In this document: one piece after another, positions 45,831-59,739 of the stretch | Layout: each line of letters starts with the position of its first letter | How positions within the stretch are numbered: the first letter of the stretch is position 1 | Assembly (NCBI RefSeq): GCF_000524195.1 | Contig: NW_020170424.1 | Location: forward strand, 472,644-536,643 | DNA length: 64,000 nucleotides | Origin: Echinococcus granulosus | Lineage: Eukaryota; Platyhelminthes; Cestoda; Cyclophyllidea; Taeniidae | Direction of reading: 5' to 3' | Translations under genes and position numbers: made by a program | The notes under the pieces: model-generated | What the model was told of the DNA's origin: nothing | What the model saw: only the letters and a program-made list of their open reading frames with translations | The model's database searches: none

Positions 45831-48800
45831 ATACACGCCTGAGTGTCCTGACTTTGCGCCCTTGTTCATTTAGGAGAAAAGTCGTTCATCTCCATTCCGC
45901 TGTTGTCTTGTATGCCTTAGTCATTGAGAGCAGAGGCAAGGCACTCCCTTTGGTATCGCCTTCTTTTCATAAATGTGCGCAATCAGAAATTGCACTATTG
46001 TGTGGACACCCGTAAAATGGACATCAAAAGCAGTAAAAATTATGCTTTTAATCCCAAGTTCAGTAAAACAAAACCCTCACCCCTCTCCCCCAATCACTGG
46101 TCTACCATTTCGCCAGCTCTTTTAAATTTCAACTTCTAGAATAAACAAACAAAACAAGAGCTAAATACCAAACAGGATTTTGTAATTGACCTTTAAAAAA
46201 ACAAAGTAGTAAAACTTAGGCAAATTTTTTCGTATTGTGACGTTACAAAGAGAATGACGAAAGGCAAGCCCTGACGAGGGTAACGGGGCACCAGTTGAAT
46301 TCGCTTCTCTCTAAAAGGTCCTAAATTCCTCCAATTTTTTTTGTCCGTAATTTTTCTACCCATTTGAGATGCACTTTAGAAGTGTTCCCCAAAACGACAT
46401 TTCCCCTCGAAATTGGACTCAGTTAGGCTTTCACCATTATTTTTTACTCCGACAAAAACTGCTGATTTTCTTGAGGATTTCGGCTTAAAATGAAAAAGAT
46501 GTTTGCCAAGTTTTAAAAACAAAAAATAATTCCTTTCGCATCGCGGGGTTCGCAACTTCTTGTTTCCTGCGTTCCACCAAACTCCGTTTTGAGGCCATTA
46601 AGCACGCTATTGGTTCGGTGAAAAGAGGAGGCTCCGTCGTCAAAAAATGATGATGATAAATGGCCCAGAAACATGAGTCGCACGTCCTAGGGAGGTATGA
46701 TTTCGGCTAACCAGTATTTGGCCACATAAGTCTGGACAAGCACACTACATAGACTCTAAAGCTCCTTCCAAGTACTTTGTTATTGACAATTCTGGACGGA
46801 CTGGGATGCCTCCAAGACTGTGACACCGTGATTGAAGAGTAAGAAAATGACAAAGAAGGAGGGGATAGTATCTGCAGAGAGATGTGAGTTTCCTACGCGG
46901 ATCTCCAGTCTCACTGTTACACTTCGGCTGTGACATGGGACAGAGGCAGAGGTGGGAAATGGAAGGCGAGGAATAGGCGAGTGAATGGGCTGGACGAAAG
47001 AGGGTTATGTTGAAGCAAATGAGACTTGTTTTAAATTTTTTACCCGAGGCCTAGTAACTCCTTCCAAATTCTAACGTTGCATGCGTCACGTGTTGCATAT
47101 AGGGCCGGTCACACTCTGCACATACTACTCCCACCATGCCAGTAGTATTGTCCAAGCAATACTTATACAAATAAGATAAAATTTAGCTGATTTAGAGGTG
47201 TTACTCCGCAATTAAATAGAAACCTTTCTTTGGATTTGCCTACTTACACAGGAATTTTTAAAAAAGCTGAAATATTAACAAACTGAAAGTAATTTTCTTT
47301 ATTTTCTCTTCCCTTTTCTTCCTTTAAATGACGAAACATCTGCCCATTATTTACAAACAGACTTATAATTCCTTAACGATAAACTTTAGATTCTTTTTTA
47401 GAGTCTTTTTTCCATTTCTTGCTCACTACCATCAAAACTGTTGACCTAAGGTGCAATGCCAAGGCGTGAGGAGCTCACAGAATTTGGTGGATGCCAGTTC
47501 CTCCATTCTTTACTTTTTCGCATGATCTGCTCCAGAAAACTGGTGCAGGGGGCAAAATATGACGAAACAAAAGGAAAAAAGTTCTTTTTAATGATAAAAA
47601 GGAGTCTACACAATTTATAGTGAGGAATAATAGAGGATCACGAGGCAGAATTAATTCCTCACCTCGTCGACCTGGATCAAGTCATTTCGCTAGTTTTGTA
47701 CCTCTACAAATACTCCACTGCGGGAGTATAAAAGAACTTTGTCTAAAAAGGCGCAACAGCTGAAGTTATTTTACTCCTCTACCTCCCTTAACCACCATCT
47801 CCTCATCTCGATGACGTTCAGCCGTCTCTCTGGGTTCATCTTCAAAAGAGGCGACAGTATTCACACATCATCTTTACACAAGCATGGCGAACTATTTTTG
47901 ACCGTTCCACTCTGATGGCACTTTAGTTGTCATTGACCTTCTTACAGCACACAAGATTAGAGTGACTACCAGAGGTGGATATAGCCTCAATTACCCCTTT
48001 GTTGTGGACATTGCAAAGTTAGCCAGCCACAGCAAATATCTCCTTTCCGTGCAGGTAGACAGTTCTCCCATTTGGCTCACCAAAAGTTGGCCTAAACTGG
48101 TAACACAGTGCTAATCCCACCCCAACTTCTCCGACTATTTTGAGGGCTGGAAGATTTTTGACGCCCAAAAGCTGGCAGCCATCGAGCGGTAAAAAAATTC
48201 ATGCATTCCTTAATTCACCGTACAACAATGACATCTCATTACTTGTCAGAGGCTTTTGAGTAGTCGTATGAACACATTAGAAAGCTTGCAACGCCTTAAC
48301 AGTGTGGCACTTATTTCGTGTCTTCTACATTTTTCTCTTCCATCTTTGAGTTCTCATGTCAAAAAGTGATGGTGAAAACTAATCGACTGGCATTTCGGCT
48401 TGTTCGCCTGCTTCCAAAAGCCTCCTCTGCTCTCTGGCATTTGGGGAAGGTGCGGCGGCAGCACAACTCCTCCAGAAGCGGCTTAGGCATCTAATCTTTA
48501 AAAGGACCAAGTGGACACAAGAATTTCGGACCCCAAAAGGGGAAGGAAACTTGATTAAAGGAAAAATCCACTGAAGCGATGTTAGAAAAGTTGAACATTG
48601 AACAAAGTTGTACGCTTTAAAGAACAGGTAAACACGTGAAGAAATACAGAGGCACATTTTAAGCTTCATTTTTATGTAAAAAGAGTAATTTTTGATTAGT
48701 AAACTAAGAGACTTTTTTTCCAAATTAGTTAGCTCTGACCACCGCCTCGATTGGTTTGGCAAGTGATGCTTGACAACAATCTGACAAAAAGCCTTCAGTC

Positions 48801-51800
48801 CAAGCATTTGATGCACATCTGCAAGGATTGGCTTTCAAAAAAAGAACAGAACAAAACAAAGAACCTTAGTCAATAACTTTTAGTCGAACTTGGTGATCAT
48901 TTTTTTTGCAAAGCTTTAACAAACCCTTTAATATGATAAAACCCTTCGGGCGATTTGTAAATGAATTTATGCATTTCTGAAAACATTTCCTACCATCCGT
49001 ATTGACGCTTTTAATTTCTCCATTTTATGAAAAAAATTTACTCTCCGTCTAGCTCTGTCCATCCCAATAACATGGGGAGGAATTGTAGCGTCTCATTGAG
49101 TCCTCGCTGAGCAGCAAGAAAACATACTACTCACTATCTCACAGCGGCACTGCAAGGTTACTACCCTGGCCCAGGGGCCAACGTTAAACAAAGGCTGGAT
49201 CACTACAGACTAAATAGAGAGGAACAAATATGCATGCATACCTGTCATAGAGATTTTATCAAGTGTCATTTCAAAAGGTATGCTGTCATACACCGAGTCT
49301 AAGGCGCGAGTCAATGTTTCTTTCAAAGGGAAGTGTACTGGTTCAAAGGGGAAGGAAATTCTCCAACCAAATTAGGCGAGCTTCTGTTTTGACGTGATAA
49401 CTCACAAGTTTTTTGCTACATTTTACATCTGTACTATGCGACAGCAACACATTTCTCTCCTCAGCTTATGAATGCAACAGTAAATAAATTCCAAATCTTC
49501 TCTCCCTTTTGTCATGAATAAGCATTTGCTAAATACTAGTAACTCTTATGTCAATCTGCATTTTTTCATTCAAAATAACCTGATGGCGACACGCATCTGA
49601 CAGTGCCTATAATGCTAATCTGCAAAAGGGTCGGGAATTGTTCAGCCATAAAAGTTGGTTAACCAGGGGCTTAAAAGACCCGCATTAAGTGGAAGGCAGA
49701 TTGTCAAACGGTCTTCAGGTCGAGTCAATAAAAAGGGAAATTTTTACTCACTCTCTTCATACCGTCTTTGAAACACTCACCCCATTCAGACAACCTCCTT
49801 TTACGAGACCGAGGGTCCCGCCATCGTGGTATAATTGAGGTATCTGGTATACGGGATTTTCCTCGGTGTTCCACACCTTTTTTATACACACACTAGTCTG
49901 TGCATGCACACTTTGCCACTGCCGTCTGCCACGGTCTGTATGTTAGGTGTGTTTGAAGGGCCTTACAACAAATTTGTCACCCCAGCTTGCGAGCGGTGTC
50001 GCACACCTGTTTGACATGAAAGCCACTCAAGGCATTGACATTATGATTAAGCCTCCATGCCAGCAGCAACAAATGGAAATGATTCTACTTTATCACTTTT
50101 TTCTCCTCTTCTAATGGGGCCAAAAGAAGCAAGAGCACACCTTCCAACCGTTCTTTTCAAAATCTTGCACCTATTCCATTTTCACAATAAGTCAGCGTCG
50201 ACCTGCGGTGGACACACCGTAGGCAGCCGCAATTTTGTGATTTCCACCGCCTCAAGGCCACCCACTCAAGTCGTTGGTGTCACTTTCTCACCAGATCGTC
50301 TTGCTTGAAGCGCGCTAATGGCACACAGTACCACAGGTTCTCACGTCTATTGATGTGCTTTCAAGGCTGTGTGAGTGACAAAGTAGTCAATAAATTTTGA
50401 GGTCCTCTCAGACTATTCCCTCGTACACACAACCACCGGAATCCACTCATCAATGCCATCAAAAGTAGAAAAAGCCTATTTTTTCTGCAAAATTTGATAA
50501 ATTTTAAGGAGATGGATGAATAGTAATCAAAAGTGAGGGGGAGATACCTCAGACATTACAACCCGACAGACGTCACTTATCAGTCACTAGCCCGTGGGAC
50601 AAGATTACAACCCTCGAAAGTAGTATACGGAAAGTCGTCGATTTTTTTCTCCTAAAACCTCCATTTCCAACTTTAGGGTGTTTTGAGCTACCTACGTGGT
50701 ACATAGAAGGAGCTGTCAGCTCTCGGTCCAGATGAAGGTAATCAGCCCAATCTAGAGTTGAGGGGGTTTTGTGACAGCCTGCCATGGAAAGAAGAGCTTC
50801 TCAATGGGGTGCAGATGGCCTGGCAGCCAATTAAAAGAGGCGGTCTGTACAAATTTGCAGGTCACCAAGACCTGGCGGCTGAATTGGAGGAGAAAGGCAG
50901 GACCACATTTGCAGTTCCACACCTCCGTTTCTGCCTCATTTGAGATTTTGATTATTAAATTATCCTAAAGGAGATTGTACTTATTTGTTAAGATTAAATT
51001 CTCGAAGCTGTATAAACTTCATGTTTTTTGGCTTCTATTCTCCACTTCAGGGAGGTCACGACCTTCATCACGTCTACCAATCACAATGCGCCTTGTTTTG
51101 TCATCTCATTTCCTTTTTTTGCCTTGAAGTGGTTGTATGGGTGTGTAAAGCTACAGCTAGAAGGTGTGATAGTGCCACTGATGACAGCATCTGTGCTACC
51201 ATGTCACACATACACCAACAGAAATGGTAGCAGTATTGATGGCGCCGAACTTCACATTTTAAGGGGTGTGGTCTTCCTCAACTTTCGTTTTGTTTTTACT
51301 TAGCTCTCTGGTTGAACCGATTCCAAATTCCACTAGGCGTGATTTTTTCTGGAGGCTTGTGCCAGGCGATAGAGGAGAATGTCTTTCTCCAACTTCAATC
51401 GAGCCCCACCGACCATTGACATACGCCGGGCCTCGGATTCCTCTGATCCGGCGGAGAAGTACTGTTCCCTGTCAAATACAATAAATAAAAAGTAAGAGCT
51501 TAACAATTATTTTATTCGCCCACTTTTTGATTAATGCTATTTAAGCGATTTAATTTTTTAGAAAGTTGAAAGATTTCTAAAAAGTTTTTCTGTACAATAG
51601 CGCTGACTGTTTTAATTTGGAGGATAGTGGGTGCTGTGGGTGGAGCACCCTACTACCGACGTGGTGGCCAGATTGCGTGAGCTACCGGATTTCAGTGTCT
51701 TTCCCAGCTAGCTCTCTATCTTTCTCCTAAGAAATAAGTATTTTTTCTTTCGTTGCCACAATGGTATTCCAGTGAGGTTTAATCAAGGAACAATGATCCT

Positions 51801-52654
51801 ACGATGAAATTCCATCACTGAGAGAAGACTTCCGATTCCAGGCGTAGTGCTTTTCATGATGTTTATGCATCCCCCACTACGTTGAGGAGGTTACGTGTGA
51901 AAGGTATCTCTGGATGCCGGATGCGATTCGGCTTTAAGTTTGCTTCCTCTGCCCGCTGCTATTCTCAGGTACCTTTGCCTAAGACGTCAGGGCTGCATCC
52001 AGACTCCACATCCCCGTCAATTTGCCACTGTCCGATCCTCCATTTACGTGATTCTTAGAGCCTTCTTGGCTTAAGTAGATGCTGCATCGTTGAAGGCTCA
52101 GAACTCAAAATGGAGGCATTAGTCAATCTGATAGTGTAGTTTTCTCCATCCAATTCCAGACGTCCGCAAGGAAAATCCCCCGTCCTCAAGTCCTTTGCGT
52201 AAGGTCATATCCTTTACCGGGGAACTAAAAAACTCCAGACAGAGCATATCACACTTTTACTTAAGGCCAATTGTTTTTTACTGCCACCGTAAAAGGAGTG
52301 AATTTGGAAACTCTCCAAACGAACAGTCAAAGAGCTGGTGTTTTGGATTCAATGGTTCCAAGGCTGTCGACTGCTACAAAATGTAATATACCTTACCGGG
52401 TAACGACCATGTCAGTGAAGGGATAGCCCGTTATAGTTTGGCGTTTTATTGCGGTCGTGAATCCCACACCGAAGGGAATTTTAATGTGGGACCTTCCAAG
52501 AACAAATGGCATTGTCACTTGCAAATGGCCTAAAACAGCTGCATTTAAAATAAGATGTTTGCCTTCGTTTACAGGATCGAAAACAGTTTTTGCTACCCCT
52601 TTTCTATTTCGCCTCCACCTCTCTGCCATCCATTTCATATAAAACCATTATTTG
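45831..52654. other. No gene recognised
   Basis: The longest gap-free ORF of the window lies here (minus strand, 48379-48816, 145 codons). Its upstream part is AT-driven (KMKLKMCLCIS...) and only the last 40 codons are GC-rich, where a plus frame starting with ATG at 48369 (MVKTNRLAFRLVRLLPKASS) is equally open. I find no domain on either strand. Confidence 0.45.
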
Positions 52655-53030
52655 GCTACCCAATATCAAGTAGAGGTTGAAAGCATCACTTGCAGCAAGG
52701 GTGGCATTAGCAGGAATGCAAATGAATGAGATGTAGAAGAGGAAGCGTTTCCTCCCTTCCCCGTCCCTTCACTCGCATCTTCTCTCTTCCCTCTCCCCTC
52801 CCACCTCAGAGTGCGTATTTTCTTACGAGCCACTTTGCTAATGATTGGAGATGTGGGTTCCTGCATTGCAATGTTCTGTAAGAACAAGAATGGGACTTCT
52901 CTCCCACTGACCCACTAGTCTCCAATCATCAGTACCGTCTACTTCTCGAGGAATAGCCTTGGTTGCTCTCCATTAAACTGTGTAAGGTTATAAGGAGTGG
53001 ACAGAGCTCATCCGTAATTACCTGACTACA
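52655..53030 (+). repeat. Dispersed repeat family A, copy 1
   Basis: About 375 bp, colinear with 59740-60120 and roughly three quarters identical by eye. Shared blocks include GAGGTTGA, AAGGGTGGCAT, AGCAGGAA, a long CT-rich tract (cctcccttccccgtccc and on), CCCACTAGTC, CACTTCTCGAGGAATAG, TTAAACTGTGTA and GAGCTC. No frame is open through both copies, so it is a non-coding repeat or an old duplication. Confidence 0.7.
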
Positions 53031-55542
53031 TGCAAAAGAAGGCATTTTTAGACGTTGAAGTAAATGATGAATATCATTTCCCTTCACCACTCAGACAATC
53101 AGTCAGCCCAACAGTCAGGCATTCAGTCATTCAGAAAATAAGTTAAAGCATCTCCTTTTAGACTTTTAATTAACAACTAGGAACTATTTCACCATTTTTA
53201 ATCCAGTACATAATACAGTGCTATTCGCCTAATTTTTTTTTACAAATTCAACTGCAGGAGTCAAAATTACAAGCGTTGGCAATACAAAAACAATTCTTGT
53301 AAAACTGTTTTCCCCAGAAGGCCTTTATTTTATTTTTTTTGCATTTGCATCCTTAGTTTCCTTAAAACTACAAACTAAATTATTTTTTTGAATCCGCGCC
53401 TGTATTGCTTGTTTAGGTACATCTTAAACGCGTCATGAAAAGGCACTAATTTGAATTTGTTCTTTTCCGCTTCGAAGCGTTGCTGATTGTGTATAAAATG
53501 GTAAATTATGTAGATTTGTAAATTATATAGATGTCCCCCAAAAATTCACCCTTTGCATTTATCTTACTACAACTTTCCAAATTATCCACCTTGAAAACAT
53601 TTGCCTCCGACTTCCTAATTTATACAAGGGACTGAAATGTGCTTTCGATCCAAGGCGTAGGCATTACTTCATTTGGATAAAGAGGGGTTTATAATCCACC
53701 CCAGGCTTTAGGCACAACATCTGAACCTCATAAGTATTAAGATTGGACCAATTGGAGTCACATCCCCAATCCGAGTGGCTGGTTGTTTTATTATCGAGGA
53801 GAAGGGTGGGGACAGGGCACCAATCAACAAATGCTGTGACGAAACCTGCGGTAGGTGCTTTGGTGCCCCACGTGCCTTGAATCTCGTCTTCCGGTGGGTC
53901 CTAGGACTGGAAGACGCCATATCCCCTGTAAATTACATCCATCACAAAGGCATAAGAGCTCCTTTTGGAGCATTAACGCTTGGCTGGTTGACACCCACAC
54001 TTCAAGATCGGCGCGGACTCGCCAGTCACCGTGGGTTTAGTCCTACCCAAGACGCTTCGGGTAAATGCGCATTTTATGGCTGGGTTCATGACTGAGGATT
54101 TGTGACTGGATTCACCCACTAATGTCACCAATGATGTGACAAGGTAAGTCAGTGTGTGCCTCAACGACAACGAGGATTTACTGTCTACGTGGCGGAGGGG
54201 TGCAAAATAACCAGAGGCACGAAATGTGGGTACAGCTAACACCCGAAGCCTACGCAGACGTTGGAGGTCATGCAATTTTTGTACAAAATATATACTGAAA
54301 TAGTTTTGCTGTTTCAAAAGCCTACCGAATGGCTTTTAGTTAAAAGTTTTCATGCTGTCATGTAAATACCAAGTGGGAAAAAAGCTGTCACCATATATTG
54401 GCAGCATGTCTGCTTTAAACGTACTGCCAAGTTGTTGTTTTTCTGTTATATGGCAGAAATTGAAAAAATATGGAATAAAAAAGTAGAATAGGCATATCTT
54501 GTTCTTTTTTTTAGGAAACAATGGATGCCTAGCCTTTGGTTAGAAAATAAATAAAAAGTTCAGTTTTGCCCTTTGGGAAAAAAACCCTTCTCAATCAGAG
54601 GAACTAGAAGAAATTTCTTATAACACAGGAATTTTTGGAGTATTTGCTATAGCAGTTTTGGACCACTTGTCAAAATGCGTTCCTGTGTCAGAGGTTGTCA
54701 AAATGAGATCACATTTATTGGAGAAACGATAGTAAGGTCAAATAATTCTTTCATTGATTGACAGGAGTTATTTTGCCTTTTGATTTGATGTCCCCAAATT
54801 AATTTTGTGAGAAGCAAAGTTGTCAGTGGGTTGCATTTTTAAGAAATAAAATTTAAGTCTAATTAGTAAAAAAGCATTGAAGCTGTCATAGTTGTCAGGT
54901 CATAGAGCAGCTTCGAATTGCTCCTGATTCGATTGGATTTAGAAGTAAACATTCTCGGATAAATTTACCACATTAATTAATTTAAAAGGCAGGGAAAAAT
55001 CACTTTTGCAGGTAAATTTCCTTTCAAAATAAATAAAATTAAGGGAGAGAAAAGCTGTCGTTGTGCTTTGTTATCCATCGAACCAGTCGCAAATATTCTA
55101 ATTTATTAGGAACTGAAAAAATTGTTATTAAAAAGCAAATCAAATCAGTCGATTTTAAACTTTGTAAGCCATTTTTCAGACAAATTTTTAATAGCGAAAC
55201 AAAGAAAAAGGTTTCTTTTACAAGATCAGTGCGCCCTTACTAGACTTGCCACTACGTAACCCACCAGGATCACTCGCGTCGGTAGTCGGAAGTGACTGAT
55301 CTCGTCAAAGAGCCCTTCAAGTGATCTTTCACCATTTCTCCGCCTGGTTCGGTGTCAACGGAGCAGTCTTGTGTGATCATCTGATGTCACTTCGAATACG
55401 TGAGTGCCGACATGACGTATGTGATGTCACAGCTTGTCATCTCGTGCGTGACACCACGGATGCCTGAAAGTGCCAATTCATGGTGGCGTCAAATGGCTAA
55501 GAAGTGGGCGTTCCTTCACTCCGATTATGGTTGTACACACCG

Positions 55543-55590
55543 CGGGTGTGTGCGTGTGTGTGTTTGCGTGCCTGATTGCGTGATTGCATG
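55543..55590. repeat. GT-rich imperfect repeat
   Basis: GCGGGTGTGTGCGTGTGTGT followed by TTGCGTGCCTGATTGCGTG: an eroded GT/GCGTG microsatellite. Confidence 0.7.
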
Positions 55591-55675
55591 CTCCTCTGCG
55601 GAGGATTTGATTGGCGGCACAGTCAAAAATTATGCCAAGATATTATGTGCACACCCATGTTTAAAATAGAATTTT

Positions 55676-55732
55676 GTGCGGTGTGTTCTGGTGTGGTGCG
55701 GTACGGTGCGGTGCCGTGCGAGGTGTGTTGCG
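55676..55732. repeat. Degenerate GGTGC/GGTGT pentamer repeat
   Basis: Successive words GGTGT, GGTGC, GGTAC, GGTGC, GGTGC, CGTGC and AGGTG cover about 55 bp. It lies 85 bp after the GT-rich repeat. Confidence 0.65.
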
Positions 55733-56449
55733 AAGAAACATCATGAGTTTCGATGGGAAGCGCTCCGGATCTACCATCTTCTGTGTCACACAGTCCTCTC
55801 AAAATGACGCCTTCCATTTGTGAGTTCTTACCCAAACAGTAAATGCGTCGTTTAATTTGTATCCCTAGATCTGTCCTATTCTTTTTTACCAAAACTGTTC
55901 AGAACTTTAATTCCTACCAAGGCATAGGTTTAAAATCAAGAGGGCGTCCGCTTTCCTTGATGTCTCATGGAATGTCAAAATGCGTGTACCTTTTCAAGCT
56001 GGATACTCGAGTTGGCCCCGGTTAAAAAACCCTCTACACTGGGTGGAAACGGTTTGCTTTCCCATTTAAATGACCCTGCTGCTAAGAGGTTTTTAAAGTC
56101 TCTTTGATTTTGTTGTCCCACGAACATCGTCTGACGTAGCCAATTGATTGCGGAGGAACCATCCCCTTCTTTCCACCGCTACCAATCATCCGGTTCATTT
56201 ACTCATTTTTTACTAACACCTATGCTTTTAAAAATATATGCGAGTATTGCAAATTATTCGCCGGATAGAAAAAGGGAGATCGTTTTATAAAAATCCTCTA
56301 TATTCATTCATCTTCCGCCTTCACAGTCCTTCGGGGGCTCTTAGTCAAGCCCAATTTTTATAGCACTCTATTGAGTAAATAAGCGTTGTTTTTTGAAGGT
56401 GATAAACGATTTGGTTCCGTTGCTAGTTTGGCGTGGTTCTTGATTTGTA

Positions 56450-56650
56450 TATTTACACGAAGGCCTGTCAGTTGCACGGGTCTTGCCTCCGGCATCCGTC
56501 TCAGTGGACTAGGCATGCGCCCCATACCCCTGATCCTCCCCCGCCAAGGGGGCGACATAGAAGAGGCTCAGCCCAGTGGAGTGTGAAGGCCCCGCGAGGC
56601 CAAGTGTGTGCCGCTGAAACAAATTCATGCCAGGGTCTTGCCATAACCCA
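56450..56650. other. GC-rich patch with local hairpin potential
   Basis: About 200 bp near 60 percent GC in AT-rich surroundings. CCCCCGCCAAGGGGG at about 56536 can form a hairpin. It is open in plus and minus frames of 66-75 codons at once, which is what GC-rich non-coding DNA gives. It may be a remnant of a mobile element or an exon; I cannot decide. Confidence 0.35.
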
Positions 56651-58507
56651 CAACTTATAGCAAGGTGACAGAGTATGTTGAAATGTGCGATGACCTGTCA
56701 CGCTGCCTTGCGGCTTTAAGCCAACTGAGTGAGATAACTTTAGGCAGCAAAGTACTTTGCTTATTTACAAATAACATATTTTTTTCCTGTCAAGTCAGCT
56801 GGTAGTCAAAAAGCATTCAATTATAATTTTATTTTTTTTTCGCTAATTTTACACGACCCAGGACTTGAGTGGAGAATGGAGTGGATGTTGCTTTAAAGCA
56901 GGGGTATCACACATTTTTGTTTCAAAGAGATTGATCTCTTAGGCTGGAAAAAACATTGAATTTTGCTATTTTATATATTATTTTTAAAGAGTTTTATCCC
57001 TTTTAAAAAGTCCGCTTATTAACAACCTTCAAAGGGGGCCTCCTGTTGTCTGACTCCCACCGCCGCCCCACCTTCCCCCTTTTAGTGGTGGAACGGAGGC
57101 TTCTTTGAACCATTTTATCTATCCCCGACAGGATTTGACAAAGAAGTGGATTATGGGCGCCGTGCACCGCCCCTCCCCCTTGTCTGTCGCTTGACATTCG
57201 AAAATGGCGTTTGTGGACTTTGGAACGGGAAAAACAGACAGTAGGTACCTCCACCCCGTCACTTTGCAATGATCGAGTCGTTTAATGTCGCCCTCATTCG
57301 AGCATCGGGTCATGTGAGGGTGTTTAAGGTGTCACCCTCCTCTCTCCTTTTTATCATTGAGGTGATTAGCGAATTTTTGGATTTTGGACTTGATTGCAGG
57401 ACAGTGGTGTGTTCTGCCTGGCCAGGCCTGTGATACGAGTGTCATGAGGCGCCTTTTTCCCAGTCCTCCAGGCAGACACCTAAATGCACGATCAAGTGTG
57501 AGGGCTTAGTTGGACATCGGTTTATCATTACCTCTTCCTAACCGTAGAAACAAAATAATATCAAGTCATTTAATTTTAGAAGATTTTAATCGCCAATAAT
57601 TCCCTATTTTGGTGAGGTTAAAAGTGGCGCGAAAAGTGAGGAACTCATGTAGAGGCAAGCAGATAATTTACCCCTATAACAAATTTTCTTAACATTTTTG
57701 TGCATATGCGTCCAAAATAATCTTGTTGGTGTGTTTTATCAAATACTTTGCTGGGTTTTTCCTCTCCAACGCATCTCATTTACATTTTCCATTAGGTGAG
57801 GGATCAGTTCCCGTTGAAGTATGTACAGCAGTAAAGTGCCAGGAAAACCATAATTTACTTCTTATTTGCATAATTTAAATTAAATTATTTGCTTTTAAAG
57901 TTTTGCTTAGGAATTTAAAATGCTATCTAATTTATTTTAATCCAAAATGCTCTCAATGTTTCGTTGATTAACTGCACCGACTTGATCCGAGAGCCAATCT
58001 GGCGGCAAACCGGAAGTGGAAGATTGCCGTGTTCAAACGGTATCTTTATGCAGCCTCTTCGCCAAATTTGGTTTAAATTAAATAAAAAAAGTGAGTCTGC
58101 GACATGGATGACGGATGCCTTGGTATGATAACTGCCAACCAAACTTCTTAAGAAATTTTTATATCCAAATGATGGACGAAAAATTGAGCTACTCTTTCCC
58201 CAAAAACCTACATTTTTACATGAAATAAGTACAAAATTGTTTGATAATTTCACCAAAGTTGATTTTGTTAAGAAAATTGTTGAAAGCAACTTGCAACTTT
58301 GTAGCAGACCACATCAGGTACGGAGACATGGTGATGCATCTCATTCTATTCAGCATAATTAAAGCTCAAATAAACACAAACATATGGCACTTTTGCAATT
58401 TCTCAATCATTTTTTTTAAGACCAAACTTCCACAATGCTTAAAAGTAGGTAAAAGATGGTGGAATATAGTGCGCTTTCGGATTAATCTCGTTTCTTTTCT
58501 GTCTCCT

Positions 58508-58519
58508 CCCCCCCCCCCC
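58508..58519. repeat. Poly-C run
   Basis: Twelve consecutive C. The length is uncertain, as for any homopolymer. Confidence 0.85.
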
Positions 58520-59739
58520 AAGCCGAAAAAATTGAGTAAAAGTGCTTTTCTAAAGTTCGGCTCCAAATAAATTAAAAATTAAAAGGATTCCAAAAAGCAC
58601 ATTTGATTTAACCATAAAAAATTTAAGCAGAGGTAAAATTTCTCCGCCCTACATTTACTACAACAGTTTCCAAGATTACAGAAAGGTGGCCTATGACAAT
58701 GGGAAACGGATTTGATTTTAATAAAAACTAATTGCATTATATTCAGTGTTTAGAAATGCACCATTTTGCGGACTTTTTTAAGGTTTGGAGTCCTCTCCAA
58801 TCTTGTAATGAGTCACTTTGGCAATGAGGGTACATACCACTTGCTACTGACTACCAGCATTTAAGTAGGGACTAATTTGAAGCATTAATCATTTCTGATC
58901 CTATTTAGCAGATAGGAGTGAAAATAGTTAGTCCTCCAGTTCTAAGTTGCCCTCATTAATAGGTAAAACATGAAAATTTCCCCCCCATCTTTCTTTTTTA
59001 TTGTTATTGAAAACATACTACTGACAACCAACTGCCTACTAATTCATCAATGACCAAAATATGGTAAGAGAAAACCTTTTTTCTTAAAAGTCACAATTTT
59101 CTGAAGGTGAGTATAAAGGCACTAGTATTCATTTAATAAAATATTAAGTACTGAAATCGTGGGGACTGAGGGTGAATATTTGCCGTCCCAAGTCTACTCG
59201 AAGCTGCAAAATATTTTCATCTTCCATTACAATGGGACTTTTAAATGTTGGAAAGGTTTGCAACAACTAAAGAACATGAAGCAATGCGCCATGCAAGTGC
59301 CTTTGAGCACCTGAGGGCTATCAAGTGGCGTTGTTCTCCCTGGTTTGGGATTTTGGGGGCCAAATTGTTGCGCACTTCACCAATATCAGCGCGTCATGTT
59401 GCCTCTCCACATTCAATTTACATTTTGCATATTAAAAAACTTCAAACCTTTCTCATTGTAGCTACAAGCAATTATTTTTTCCTTTTAAGTGGAGGGCAAT
59501 CAAGTGGGTCTGTGCGGCTATTATGACAAAGGTGAAATAACCGCAAGTGTTTTATTTGCTACAATTAAAAGAATGACAATGTGGAATCCGTTATTTCCAA
59601 GGAGACACGGCTACGCCACAAATTTCACTCGTGTAGGACGTTGACCTTCGCGTTCAGAATCAGAAACCTGCTTTAGTCACCCATGCTTCGCTTTCACTTC
59701 CATCTTCCTACCGTTCTTTTTGCATATCACCATCATGTA

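Larger units (their letters stand above)
53031..59739. other. No gene recognised; low-complexity patches
   Basis: AT-rich overall. Frames at 53775-54095 (plus), 53973-54317 (minus) and 59245-59526 (plus) are protein-like by length but overlap on both strands or lack splice support. Low-complexity and GC-rich patches are listed separately. Confidence 0.45.

Noticed and set aside
48379..48816. Longest gap-free ORF, 145 codons on minus
   Set aside because: Much of it is Lys/Leu/Phe-rich from AT-rich DNA, there is no domain, and its GC-rich end is equally open on plus.
11646..51180. Scattered GTGCCACTG words (11649, 32650, 51169, and a near-match at 24251)
   Set aside because: Matches of 12-13 bases are expected many times by chance in 64 kb, and the flanks do not align.
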